Assembly (NCBI GenBank): GCA_008921705.1
Contig: VFFE01007101.1
Span: 1,001,304-1,065,303, forward strand
Direction: 5' to 3'
DNA length: 64,000 nt
From: Burhinus oedicnemus
Lineage: Eukaryota; Chordata; Aves; Charadriiformes; Burhinidae
Under the pieces are notes generated by a model that saw nothing but the letters and a program-made list of their open reading frames with translations, ran no database searches and was not told the origin of the DNA. This document shows positions 26,801-37,672 of this stretch, piece by piece. The position numbers and the translations under genes are program-made. Numbering within the stretch: the stretch's first letter is position 1; each line of letters begins with the position of its first letter.

Positions 26801-28318
26801 AGGGAGAAATAAATTAAAATGTGCAATAAAAGTTTTATAGCAGTTACTGATTTCACTTTGGAAAACCTGCTAGGAACAAAGTTAATGGCATAATAAATTC
26901 TTTTTTTGTAAGAAATGATTATTTGGGGTTTTAAGGTTTGACAATTTCTTGTAAATCTAATCAGCCAGCTAGCAATTAATAACATTAAATTGCTTCGTGT
27001 CTTTCTGCACGAGCACCATCATGCTGTGTCAAGGCATACAGCTTCAAATGCTCAGATTTCTCTTACAGGCTAGTTCACATCAGCTGCGTGCACACAAAAG
27101 AAAGCATTTCTAAAAGTGTTAAGTAACTATCAGCACAAGCTCAGGGGGAAGGGATCAGAGGACCCAAGATTTCTACTAGCATGGTTGGAAGACCTTTTAT
27201 TTTACTTCAGATTTTGCCTGGCCTATCTTTTGTGTTTCATTTTAACTCTAAGAAAGAAGCAGGTAATTTGAGTCTGACATGTCTCAAATCAACACTCAAA
27301 CCCTCTAACTTACTGTGTTTTCATCTATTATGCTTTTGATCCTTGAAGGGACCGAAATCCATTTGAACCAAATTATTTTTCACCGTTGTGGATGACATTA
27401 CAATTTTTAGCCACGGACTAAGTTCAGATGAGGAACGAGACAGTGCCAAAACGTCAAAGCCAGGGAGCTAGGGATAGCTTGGGCACTTTTGTTAATTTGG
27501 ATCCAAGATGATATACTGGACCACAGGGTACAAAAAAGAGTTTGTAGTTGAAATAAACATTAAAAAGATATGTGTGACAACTAGAGTTCAAACACAAAAT
27601 TCAAGAGGTCCATCTGCTTTATAACCCCCACTTCAGAGTTTTGCTTTACAACTGAACTCACCCAGAGTTTAATGGCGAGAGATGATGTGAAGATGAATCA
27701 GTGGTTGGCAGCCTGAAGAGAAAATTCATAACATCATCGCACAGGAAAGGCGGCAGTGCAGTGCTGAGTGAGACTTAAAATCTGTATTTGTCCATTATAA
27801 TACTTTTCCTAAGTTATTACTTATCCCTAAGAAAAATGAATGTGCCACAGCAGCTTTATTTAAACCTCAGTAGAGTTTGAAGTTATTTGGATTTTGTCTT
27901 TGCGCAATTTCATCTATTGCTCTTCTTGTCTCCCATCAGCAGACATGTAAGCCAAAATCGTGTTACAAAATCAAGCAGCTTTTCATCTTCAAACGTTAAC
28001 TATCACAAACTCTATGTGAAGCTGGCAAATATCACTGCCCTCCATTCCTCAAGAAAGGAGACAGACAGCAGCAAAGCAGCTTTCCTAAAACCACAGAGAA
28101 ACCATCCCAGAGCCTGAAATGTGATTTAACTTCTGTGCTTTTATAAACTAAGCAGTGACAGTGACAGTGCCCTCGTGATGAGTGCCACTGAGCCCTAAGT
28201 CAGCAAACACTTTAAATCACTATTTTGAAAGTCTGTAGAAGTGAACAAACATCCTCATGGCAGAGCCATCTGCGGGAACTTGCCAGGTGCAATTCTGTAG
28301 ATACTTAGCTCAGGCAAA
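20813..28318. other. Non-coding background, no gene seen
   Basis: Features are minor: a GC-richer patch at about 20985-21280, an A-run near 21374-21388, a very AT-rich interval at 22,600-23,560 and a (CAGTGA)3 microsatellite at 28153-28169. The longest open frame outside the transposons is here (181 codons, plus, 23891-24436). It has no domain or family signature and overlaps two other open frames on the same strand. Frames on the minus strand at 25200-25564 overlap each other. No interspersed repeat was recognised. Confidence 0.5.
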
Positions 28319-29617
28319 ACCATAGACTCATAGAATCGCCTGGGTTGGAAGGGACCTTTAAGATTGTCGAGTCCAACCATCAACCTAACACTGCCAAAAC
28401 CACCACCAAACCATGTCCCTCAGCACCACGTCTACCCATCTTTTAAATACCTCCAGGGATGGTGATTCCACCACCTCCCTGGGCAGCCTGTTCCAATGTT
28501 TGATGATCCTTTCTGTGAAGAAATTTTTTCTTATATCCAACCTAAACCTCCCCTGGCGCAACTTGAGGCCATTTCCTCTCATCTTATCGCTTGTTACTTG
28601 GCAGAAGAGATCGACCCCCATCTCTCTACAACCTCCTTTCAGGTAGTTGTAGAGAGCAATAAGGTCTCCCCTCAGCCTTCTCTTCTCCAGACTAAACAAC
28701 CCCAGTTCCCTCAGCTGCTCCTCATAAGACTTGCTCTCTAGACCCTTCACCAGCTTTGTTGCCCTTCTCTGGACTTGCTCCAGAATCTCAATGTCTTTCT
28801 TGTAGTGAGGAACCCAAAACTGAACACAGTATTTGAGGTGGGGCCTCACCAGTGCCGAGTACAGAGGGACAATCACTTCCCTAGTCCTGCTCACCACACT
28901 ATTCCTGACACAGGCCAGGATGCTGTTGGCCATCATGACCACCCGGGCATACTGCTGGCTCATGTTCAGACGACTGTCTCCCAACACCCCCAGGTCCTTT
29001 TCTGCTGGGCAGCTTTCCAGCCACTCTTCCCCAAGCCTGTAGCGCTGCATGGAGTTGTTGTGACCAAAGTGCAGGACTCAGCACTTGGCCTTGTTGAACC
29101 TCATACCGTTGGCCTTGGCCCATCGATCCAGCCTGTCCAGATCCCTCTGTAGGGCCGTCCTACCCTCAAGCAGGTTGACACTCCAACCTAACTTGGTGTC
29201 ATCTGCAAACTTAATGAGGGTGCACTTGATCCCCTTGTCCAGGTTGTTGATAAAGATATTAAAGACAACCAACCCCAATACCAAGCCCTGGGGAACACCA
29301 CTTGTGACTGGCCACCGACTGGATTTAATTCCATTCACCACCACTCTTTGAGCCCGGCCTTCCAGCCAGTTTTTGACCCAGCAAAGAATATACCCATCCA
29401 AGCCATGAGCAGCCAGTTTCTCCTGGAGAATGCTGTGGGAAATGGTGTCAAAGGCTTTACTGAAGTCCAGGTAAACAACATCCACAGCCTCTTCCTCATC
29501 CACCAAGCAGTTCACCTTGTCATAGAAGGAGATCAGAGAGAAAATATTCTCTAGGCTAGCATCCCTACAGGCATACAGAGGACAAATGGATCGATCCAAG
29601 GCAGAAATTGTAGGCAA
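28319..29617 (-). mobile_element. CR1 LINE copy B, 5'-truncated, long RT frame
   Basis: This CR1 copy is on the minus strand. Its 3' end is at the left, with CATAGACTCATAGAATCG octamer remnants followed by CTGGGTTGGAAGGGACC and GAGTCCAACCATCAACC. About 1.2-1.3 kb of ORF2 follows, including the catalytic part of the reverse transcriptase. Clear CR1 similarity runs to about 29550; the exact 5' boundary between there and 29617 is uncertain. Signature positions ([34 protein letters not shown], an RG-rich CREMGVDLF insertion, [11 protein letters not shown]) differ from copies A, C and D and indicate a different CR1 lineage. It lies immediately downstream, in the sense of transcription, of copy C. 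Confidence 0.95.
28385..29617 (-). pseudogene. CR1 ORF2 reverse transcriptase fragment, one internal stop
   Basis: One reading frame of 411 codons is open on the minus strand except for a single TGA at 29078-29080. The upstream part (179 residues) carries the polymerase motifs [10 protein letters not shown] (residues about 48-57), SGVPQG (106-111) and IKFADDTKL (135-143), so the catalytic aspartates are still present. Two usually conserved positions after SGVPQG are changed (Leu for Ser and Leu for Pro). The downstream part (221 residues) continues with [52 protein letters not shown] and WNRLPREVV, and ends about 65 bases before the 3' terminus. The stop falls between the C of NKAKC and VLHFG. 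A CGA-to-TGA change by CpG decay would explain it, but that is inferred. The 5' half of ORF2 (endonuclease) is absent, so this is a dead copy. Confidence 0.92.
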
Positions 29618-29626
29618 ATGTTAGTA

Positions 29627-30155
29627 ATAGAATCATAGAATCATAGAATGGTTTGGGTTCGAAGGGATCTTAAAGATCATCTAGTTCCAACCCCCTTGCC
29701 ATGGGCAGGGATGCCTTTCACTAGACGAGGTTGCTCAAAGCCCCATCCAACCTGGCCTTGGACACTTTTAGAGATGGGGCATCCACAACTTCCCTGGGCA
29801 ACCTGTGCCAGTGTCTCACCACCCACAGAGTAAATAATTTCTTCCTAATATTTAATCTAAATCAACTCTCTTTCCATTTAAAACCATTACCACTCATCCT
29901 ATCACTACACTCCCTGATAAAGAGTCCCTCCCCATCTTTCCTGTAGGCCCCCTTTAGGTACTGGAAGGCTGCTATAAGGTCTCCCTGGAGCCTTCTCTTC
30001 TCCAGGCTGAACAACCTCAACTCTCTCAGTGTGTCTTCAGAGGAGAGGTGTTCCAGGCCTCTGATCATCTTCATGGCCCTCCTCTGGACCCACTCCAACA
30101 GGTCCATGTCCTTCTTACGCTGCGGGCCTCAGAGCTGGATGCAATACTCCAGGTG
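29627..30155 (-). mobile_element. CR1 LINE copy C, 5'-truncated
   Basis: This is a short CR1 copy on the minus strand. The plus strand starts with three octamers (ATAGAATCATAGAATCATAGAAT region, 29627-29649), then GGTTTGGGTTCGAAGGGATC, the AGTTCCAACCCCCTTGCC block and the end of ORF2. Similarity stops abruptly after CAGTACTCCAGGTG-like sequence at about 30155, followed by an AT-rich TATATAATAATATAATGC stretch that is not CR1. It resembles copies A and D in its 3' untranslated part. Its 3' end abuts the 5' edge of copy B, giving a head-to-tail pair. Confidence 0.95.
29862..30155 (-). pseudogene. CR1 ORF2 C-terminal remnant with stops
   Basis: The minus-strand frame reads HLEYCIQL, a TGA at 30129-30131 where CR1 has Trp, then [20 protein letters not shown] and [44 protein letters not shown] and RMSGNGFK. 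It is cut by a second TGA at 29862-29864 where CR1 has Arg. Both are single-base nonsense changes in an otherwise co-linear frame. The catalytic part of the polymerase is missing. Confidence 0.9.
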
Positions 30156-33100
30156 CAGAGTATATAATAATATAATGCTAAGAATGGCAGTGCAGTTCTT
30201 CACCTCTGCACATGATTTTAACATCACCCATGTGAGGGGGCATGAATCTCTTGCTCCCCAAACCGGTCTGGTTTCAGTCCGTCTCTCCCAACTGGAGCAA
30301 ACCTTGCTTTCGCTACAGTAGCTCCCTTTACCTCCTGTTTGATACATGTGCTGGGATTCTTATTAGGCCATGGAGAAAAGGCATTGGAATAGATTAACTC
30401 CACTTTTCAAGAGCTCTTTGGAAGTGTAATAGCCCTTAACCGCAATTTGGGTTTTTTTCAGTTGAGCAGCAGGTTTATAACAAGGTTTATAGCCTGGGTG
30501 TTCCTCAGGACACAGCCTGTATCTATCTGTTCACAGGAACTTCTGCAATGAGCTCTATATCCTTAGCCAAGGCATTTCACATCTTACCACAATATAAATC
30601 CTGCTCCAAGCATAAAGTACATCACTTTTATCAAAAGTCTCTCACTTCAAAGGGAAACCACAGTGGAACAGAGTATCAAACAGATCCATGGGGCTCATAA
30701 GCATTTATAAGCCTCCTAAGAGCAAAACTCTTATGGTTCATCTTCTCATCTAAAAAAAGACTTGGCTTTAACTTCTTTTTTTTTTTCACATTGAAATACC
30801 ATAATATCTGTGAGCTATCCAAAGCCCACAGTGATGATAACTGAGGTATCTTGGTCACTCCCATGTGCAGAGTTCAGTATGGAGGACAACCAAACCAGTT
30901 CACACACCACATTGCATTATTTCTCTTACACCACTTTTCGGGGTCCATAGAAACCCTTTGTCCACCCAGGAGCAGGCAGATTATGCCCGCACAGTTCTGC
31001 TGCCATTAGAAGCAGCCTGTCCTGCTACAAGGAAGCCTACAACAGCCCCCAAAGGAACAGCAGCCCCTGCGGGGAGTGGCTCTCCCCAGCCCTTCGCCCA
31101 GCTCTGTGCCCCCCACAACTACCCTCCTGCAACCCAAACCTCACCACTGCCCAACAAGGAGGGCAGCAAGTTACTCAGCCCTTAGCCTTGAGGCAGCCAC
31201 ATCATGTTCTGCCACCATTGTGGAGACACCACGAGGCAGCTCCCTGGGCAGATGACAGGGAGCTGGGAAATTTGACTGATTGTGGGTTCACTATAAATGC
31301 TTATTATTGGATAATTAATCATGAGCACTAATTCTCACTCCACCTCCACTGCAAAAGACAGTGGGACTGTCACTGTACAACTATGTCACACAAAAGCTGT
31401 GAAAGGTCAGCTCCTCCAAGCAAAGCCAGGCCACCACAGCCGTGGTGTGTCGGGGCCAAACACAAGGAAAACATATAGGCTGGCACAACGTGTCCATGGT
31501 GCAGCACCACATACTCCCTTATCAGCTGTTCCCTGCTTTTTGGTGTTTTCTTTTAAAAAATTAGTAAAATTAGACTTTTAAAAGATCTTATTACAAGCGA
31601 GGAATTTGATAGCGAAGAACGTGTTTGAGTGCAAAACTCGGGGTACCTATTCCTATAAAAATAATGTGTGAAAGCTCCTACTGAATTAGCACTGCCAGTG
31701 CAAATTGTTTTCACTGGTAATGACGTGATAAAATGTTAAACAGCAGGTAGTAGCTCCATTACTAAATCCCCAGGAGGAAGCCAGATGAAGGATATTTTTT
31801 TTTGTCTGCTGAGAATTGACCATTATTATAATTGTGTAACCTTTTTTAAAAAAAAGGTACAGAGCTAGGTTTTCATAACCTTAATTGCTTCACATAACTT
31901 CACACGTCACATGCTATTGTTGTTCGTATCCTAAGTGTCACTTGGTATTCATGACAATCTATAAAGTCTATCATTTGCGATAATTGATGTCATTAATATA
32001 CATTCTTTGAAGGCCTTTCTGTAATCATTAGCTAACCATATGGGATGTAAAATCAATGATCTGAACAATGTCATTAATAATAAGTTAGGTGTGAAAGAGT
32101 TTTTTCCCCAAATATGAATTCTGCAGGTTATTTAATTTCTATTATCACTGTAGAGAAACAATAACCTTGACACAACTCAAAATTTCCATATGACCAAACA
32201 CAGTTATTTAATGCTAGCTCTGGGGGGCCTTTTTAGCTAGAAAAAAAGTCAACATTATTTTCTATACGCTATGCAAAACATTAGTACCAGATAAATGAAG
32301 ACTTTCTAGTGGAAACACTGAGAACCATATCTTCTTTAGTGTAATTACTTAAATGAAGTGTCTGAGTGCTGAAAAAATTCCTGTGTTCTGAGAGAGAAGG
32401 AGAACAATAAAATTTTGCCACTAAACTCATGGATAATGCAGTATTTTCTTTATTTCCTCCTCCTTGCCAAAAAATCTGGGGGACTTTGCACGCTGTGGGC
32501 TGTTCTCAAAGGCACTAGCATCAAGTCACAGGGAAAACAGTAGAAAGCAAATCACACAATCTCTTCTTTTCTATACAGTCTCTTTTCATAACTTTTTTCT
32601 CGTAAATCAAGTCACAGATAGGCTTTGCCTATTGTCCATACACTCACTTGGTAAGGAGGGAAGAGACCCCTGCAGTCACCAGGTTTAACTCCTGCTACTG
32701 AAAGTGGGAAGAGGACTTCTTCACAGGGACATGCCTGGGTCTCACAGTGGTGGGGACATCACAGACACTGCCTAAAGCAGGCCCAAAAGGCAGCCCGGGA
32801 CATCACACTTGCTAAATCCCCCTCTGTGAACTGCCTGACCTCAGTTCTAAAGATTATTCAGAGCTTGTTGTCTAAACACTGAGTGGCTTTTACAGCACTT
32901 CAAGACATGAACATCAGCAATTTTTTTCCAGCCGAGGGAATGGATGGACCCAGAAGATAAGAGGTTTCCTGGCTAAACACTGCCCTAAGGATATAAAGCA
33001 CTGTAAGTGCTATTTTCTCTTGTGAACTTTGAGCTACAGCCTATCAAGTCTTCCTGACCTCTGTCATGCTGGTATTTCAGATTTAGGCTGACAAGGGCAG

Positions 33101-34223
33101 CATATCATCAATGCACCCAGAGCAAGCAGCGCAGAAGGGCCACACAAAGGCTGGCACAGCTCCTGGCTCCTTGGGAAATACTGCAGCAGAGGTATTTGAA
33201 GCTTCACCCTGAGAAGCAGCAAGCAACAGTTACAGGGCATAAGCCTGGGAGAGACTTTCTTCTGGAACACACTGGGAGAAGGCGGCATGTCCAGAAGTGA
33301 GACCCCTCAAGGAATCCTCCTCCCCTCTCCCTGCTCACTCAAGGCCGGCCCCATCACCCCAGCCCCAATGGGGAGCGGGAGGAAGAAAAGCAGCTCCAAG
33401 AAAGCAAAAGGAAACCTGTGACTGTGCCTTATCTTAATAGGAGGTGTTAACATGCGCCAGTCGTGGGTGCTGAGCACTCCTGGCTATTGTTATATCCCCA
33501 TCCATATACTATATGCAGATCCCAAGCTCTAATTTCTAGTGTCTCTTCTCCTCTTGACTAAAAACTCCCCAAAATAACAGCTTTATCGGAAAGATGTTGC
33601 TGAAGACATCTTTACAATGAGGTGCTGTCAGGCAGAATGCATCTTGATTTGTAGATTCACAAAGAAAACTGTTTAAAATGTTTACTCATAAACTCAGCAG
33701 ATTTGCTACAAAGAAATTAAAAGATATTAAAACCTAGAAAAGTTTAATGCCATTTTATGGGAACTACTTTAAAGAGTATTACCTCACTATGTAAATAATA
33801 TTTTGCTGTTTAAAACTGAATAATTACCAGTGAAAAAAGCAGCAATGTGGCTATGAATGTCTGAAAAATCACCGACATTAACACCACAGATAAAGAGAGG
33901 ACTCTAGGACTTTTGTCCTAGAGGAATATACTGGTAAAGCCTATTTTTTTGTTTGGTTGTTTCAGAATACTGACATTTGTCCAAGGAAACTTCTGTAGTT
34001 TCTCAACAGAAAGTCTCCATTTCAAAACAGTTTCCAGTCAAATAAATGGTTGCTCACAGAAGTCCAGTCTGTCTCTAGCCTCTGCCATGTGTTTACTAAA
34101 TCATCATGGACACAAATTTCTCTTTGCAGTTTACTATCCTTTAACAGTATTACTTCTAAGCAGTTTGCTGCAGAATGAAACAGTTTACCATGTCAAGTGT
34201 CCTCCATAGGAAGACACCTCGCT
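30156..34223. other. Non-coding background, no gene seen
   Basis: No gene was recognised. A GC-richer patch at about 30960-31170 carries a 106-codon open frame (30865-31185, plus), rich in Pro, Ala and Thr and without known motifs. The interval 31,880-32,170 is AT-rich and contains repeated homeodomain-type motifs (listed separately). A minus frame of 74 codons at 33064-33288 has no recognisable content. Confidence 0.55.
31987..32079 (+). repeat. 12-bp direct repeat ATGTCATTAATA, 81 bp apart
   Basis: The 12-mer ATGTCATTAATA occurs exactly at 31987-31998 and again at 32068-32079. Between them are TAATCATTAG and AATCAATGAT. These TAAT-core and ATCAAT-type words are typical binding-site vocabulary of homeodomain, PBX and HOX factors. 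The repeat is seen directly; a regulatory role is inference. Confidence 0.5.
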
Positions 34224-34292
34224 GCAGCTTCTTGGTTTTTATGTGCACATCCAGAACTGAACACTCACCAGTGCAGAGTAAAGGAGAGAGGC
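34224..34292 (-). mobile_element. Old CR1 ORF2 scrap with internal deletion
   Basis: On the plus strand, TCTTGGTTTTTATGTGC then CATCCAGAACTGAACAC is followed directly by TCACCAGTGCAGAGTAAAGG. In antisense CR1 the same words occur as 'tcttgtagtg..acccaaaactgaacacagtatttgaggtggggcctcaccagtgccgagtacaga'; compare copy B at 28796-28868. The scrap therefore looks like an old CR1 fragment that lost about 20 bases between the two matching blocks. It is too short to assign a subfamily. Confidence 0.45.
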
Positions 34293-36860
34293 TGTGGTTG
34301 CAATTGGGGTGTTTGCATTTCCATACTTCATTTCCTTCAGCACGGTGCAGAGTTTCAGTTTTCACTGGAGATTAAGATAGCTTTGATAAGGCTATTTTTA
34401 TTTTGTATTACATTTTTCATAGCTGCATGATCCCCTCTTCTTACCTTGAACTGGACCATGATGAGTTATCTCCCTGTTTTCAATTATACGTTCTTTGGGG
34501 AAAAAGAAAACAAGACAATCACACTGCAGGGACAGCAGTATCTTTTTTTATAAAGATCTTCTGGATGTTTGTTGGCAAGGGTGGGTTTTATTCTCATCCC
34601 TTAGTTAGAACTAGAGGAACATTCTCAAGAGGCTGAACTGGCATTTGGGCACCTGTCAAATTCAGCTTTCACTAAAACTCATTTCCTTGCAGTGTCCTTG
34701 AATTAATTCTGGTGGCTGACACATGACTGTCCTGGCTGATTACAAATTTCATTTCAGATCTCATAGAAACTGTATTCCTGGATCCTTCTTGAAAAGATAT
34801 TTGTTTTCATTCTAAATTTAATTATATTAATTGCCAGGCATAAGAATTTGCTTTCATGACATTCACGTAAAACATAGCATTTTCCCCATCCTACAATCAC
34901 TAACCAACCCACATAAAAGAAAACACATTAAATTGATTTTCTTCCATAGGAAATACATCAAGGAAAGGAAAGGATTGATTTCCCTCCATAGGAAACAAGA
35001 TGTAAATGTTTTTAATCCAGCTGCTGCATTCAGTTATCATGTACAGTATGAAAAACTGCACCATAAAAATGAAATTAAATGCATAATACCACAGACTCCT
35101 CTTCCCTCATGTTATCTTAAAGTATCCAGTGTTTTGGCAGGACACAACATAAACCTTTAAGCATTACCAACACCCATCTATTTTCCAATGAGTTCCAGTA
35201 CTTATTTGTGCACCTTTCTGGGATACTCTTTGGAAAGGGCCAAGTTTCGTCATCTCTCTCTGATTTCAGTGAGCAGACTCAGAATGCAATGGTACTTACT
35301 AAATTTGAGTAAGAGTGGCAAGTCTCACAGTGTGTTACAGCAGACTACGCTCTTCCATCATGTATCAATCCCATGAAGATTTATAAGTAAGGATATAATT
35401 CACAGCCAGCTTTAAAGATTTTATCTCAGGGCTGCACCATCCTTGTCTTTAAAATCATCCACGCAGATTTTCATGGGTCAAAGATGTAATTATATCAAAT
35501 TTTAATAAAATTTGTGGCCTGTATAAGGCAGAAAAAAGGCAAAGCTAGAAATACCAGATCCAAGTACTGCAAAGTTTGCAGCTCAACTGCTACATTAAAG
35601 CTTGGGTTAATCCTTAGGGGAAATACATTAGTCACTATATGCTTCTGAGGTCATTATCATGGACAAGCTACTACTGAACAGAAGGATTCCCCCATATTTT
35701 ACATTTGAAAAAATAATTCCCAGCACCTCATCTGTTCTGTAATGCATGCACAAGGGGAGAACACAGTTCTCTATGATCTAAATGCCTATAGGAGATGCTG
35801 AGTGCTATACAGAGGATATTGTCTGCTGTTCATGCAGAGGATCCATGTCCCATCACACCCTCCACTCTGGGCAGGTGGCAGGACCCAGGGAAATGCAGCA
35901 GGGCTGACCTGTGCCACCAGTGCCCCCAGTAAAGGAGGGATATTCACTTGCTGACTGATTCACTTCTGAGCCTTCTGCTGCCTTGAACACATTTACATTT
36001 CTCTTTCTTTTCAAGCCCGTTTCCCTGGTTAACAAACACTAGGTCTTCTTTGATCAGTATTCAGTAGAAGTCGGGCAGATGCAATTCTTTTGGATGGCAT
36101 TTTCTATATCTGTAAACAAAATATCAGCAAAAGGTTGAATCTGTTCTGTCTTCCAAATGGAGAGGGACACAGTTATTGATCTGGATGTTAGACTGCTATT
36201 TTATTGAAAGAAAGACTGATTATCTTTGTATCTAAACTGGCAGAAGATATCAATAAGAAACTTCCTATACTTAGCACAAATGCAGGCAGCTCCTATTTTA
36301 GGGGTAGTATTTGGCCATTAGCAGACACATCACTTTCCTCACTGTCTTTTAACAGTCATTATCTGCCATTGAAAAAAGAATGATCAGTTTTAGATCAATA
36401 CATCTGAAATCAAATACGTGGAGCGTCATAACTGAAACTGGACATTAAATGCAGCTTCCAGGATCTTCTTTTTAATTGTTCAACAAAATAAACAACCTTA
36501 GTTCTTCTAATTGACCTTTGCCATCAGTGAACCAGAAGTGCCGATAGCTAATCTCTGTCTTTGGTTTTGATTTACCTATGAAGTTTCTTTTAATATCCTG
36601 AGAGTTGTACACATTAAGGCTAAAAATAATTAGAAAAAGATAAACCAGCATACTTGCTTTAGCTGTGCATTCATCATACCTAAGTTGTACAGACGACATG
36701 AAGAAAAGGCCCCACAAAGAGCAGAAGACACAGTCTTCTAGACACTCTGCAAAGGCAAACAGAAATGCTGGTGGTCATTTGCTGTTTGCAGGAGACAATT
36801 TGTGTGTAGCTGGTTTGTGCTCACTGTGTGAATGTGTTGCTTCCAAAGATGCAAGTACTC
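34293..36860. other. Non-coding background, no gene seen
   Basis: There is an open frame of 109 codons at 34831-35160 (plus) and several shorter ones, none with recognisable features. The interval is generally AT-rich. The upstream part of a long plus-strand frame (36665 to about 36860) runs into copy D of CR1 by chance and is not itself CR1. Confidence 0.55.
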
Positions 36861-37500
36861 ATGTTGACCTGGACAGGCTTGAGAGGTGGGCCAGTACGAA
36901 CCTCATGAAGTTCAACAAGGCCAAGGGCAAGGTCCTGCACGTGGGTCAGGGCAATCCCATGCACAAATACAGGCTGGGCAGAGAATGGATCAAGAGCAGC
37001 CCTGAGGAGAAGGACTTGGGGGTATTGGTGGATGAGAAGCTCAACATGACCTGGCAATGTGCACTCACAGCCCAGAAGGCCAACCACGTCCTGGGCTGCA
37101 TCAAAAGAAGCGTGGCCAGCAGGTTGAGGGAGGTGATTCTGCCCCTCTACTCCACTCTCATGAGATCCCACCTGGAATACTGTGTCCAGCTCTGGAGCCC
37201 TCAGCATAAGAAGGACATGGACCTGTTGGAGCGGGTCCAGAGGAGGGCCACGAAAATGATCAGAGGGTTAGAGCACCTCTGCTATGAGGACAGGCTTGAG
37301 AGAGTTGGGGTTGTTCAGCCTGGAGAAGAGAGTCTCCAGGGAGACCTTAGAGCAGTCTTCCAGTATCTGAAAGGGGTCTACAGGAAATCTGGAGAGGGAC
37401 TTTTTACAAGGGCAGGTAGTGATAGGACGAGGGGTAATGGCTTCAAACTGGAAGAGATTTAGATTAGATCTCAGGAAGAAATTTTTCACTATGAGGATAG
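36861..37500 (+). pseudogene. CR1 ORF2 C-terminal remnant with frameshifts
   Basis: The frame encodes [20 protein letters not shown] to [20 protein letters not shown], then [18 protein letters not shown] and the [17 protein letters not shown] block. An extra T near 37295 shifts the frame, so the expected [13 protein letters not shown] reads as [14 protein letters not shown] missing base near 37331 restores it, and the protein resumes with [10 protein letters not shown] and [21 protein letters not shown] further deletion near 37455 then gives a stop at 37460-37462. It is non-functional. Confidence 0.9.
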
Positions 37501-37672
37501 TGAGGCCCTGGAACAGGTTGCCCAGGGAAGCTGTGGATGCCCCATCCCTGGAAGTGTTCAAGGCCAGGTTGGATGAGGCTTTGAGCAAGCTGGTCTAGTG
37601 GGACACGCAAGAGGGTTGGAACTAGATGATCTTCAAGGTCCCTTCCAACCTAAACCATTCTATGATTCTTTG
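36861..37672 (+). mobile_element. CR1 LINE copy D, 5'-truncated
   Basis: This is the only well-preserved CR1 copy on the plus strand. It starts abruptly inside ORF2 (GACCTGGACAGGCTTGAGAG) and runs through the ORF2 C terminus, GAACAGGTTGCCCAGGGAAG and CAAGAGGGTTGGAACTAGATG. It ends in the octamers ATTCTATG ATTCTTTG at 37657-37672. The protein-level signature ([48 protein letters not shown]) is nearly the same as that of copy A, so the two probably came from the same active lineage. Confidence 0.95.

Noticed and set aside
27181..27215. Possible CR1 3' end (GCATGGTTGGAAGACC)
   Set aside because: The single short word is not followed by the octamer tail or by the 'gttccaacccc' block.
36665..36860. 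N-terminal extension of the CR1 copy D frame as part of a fusion gene
   Set aside because: The 65 or so codons upstream have no recognisable content and run into CR1 by chance. The CR1 part is 5'-truncated and frame-damaged.
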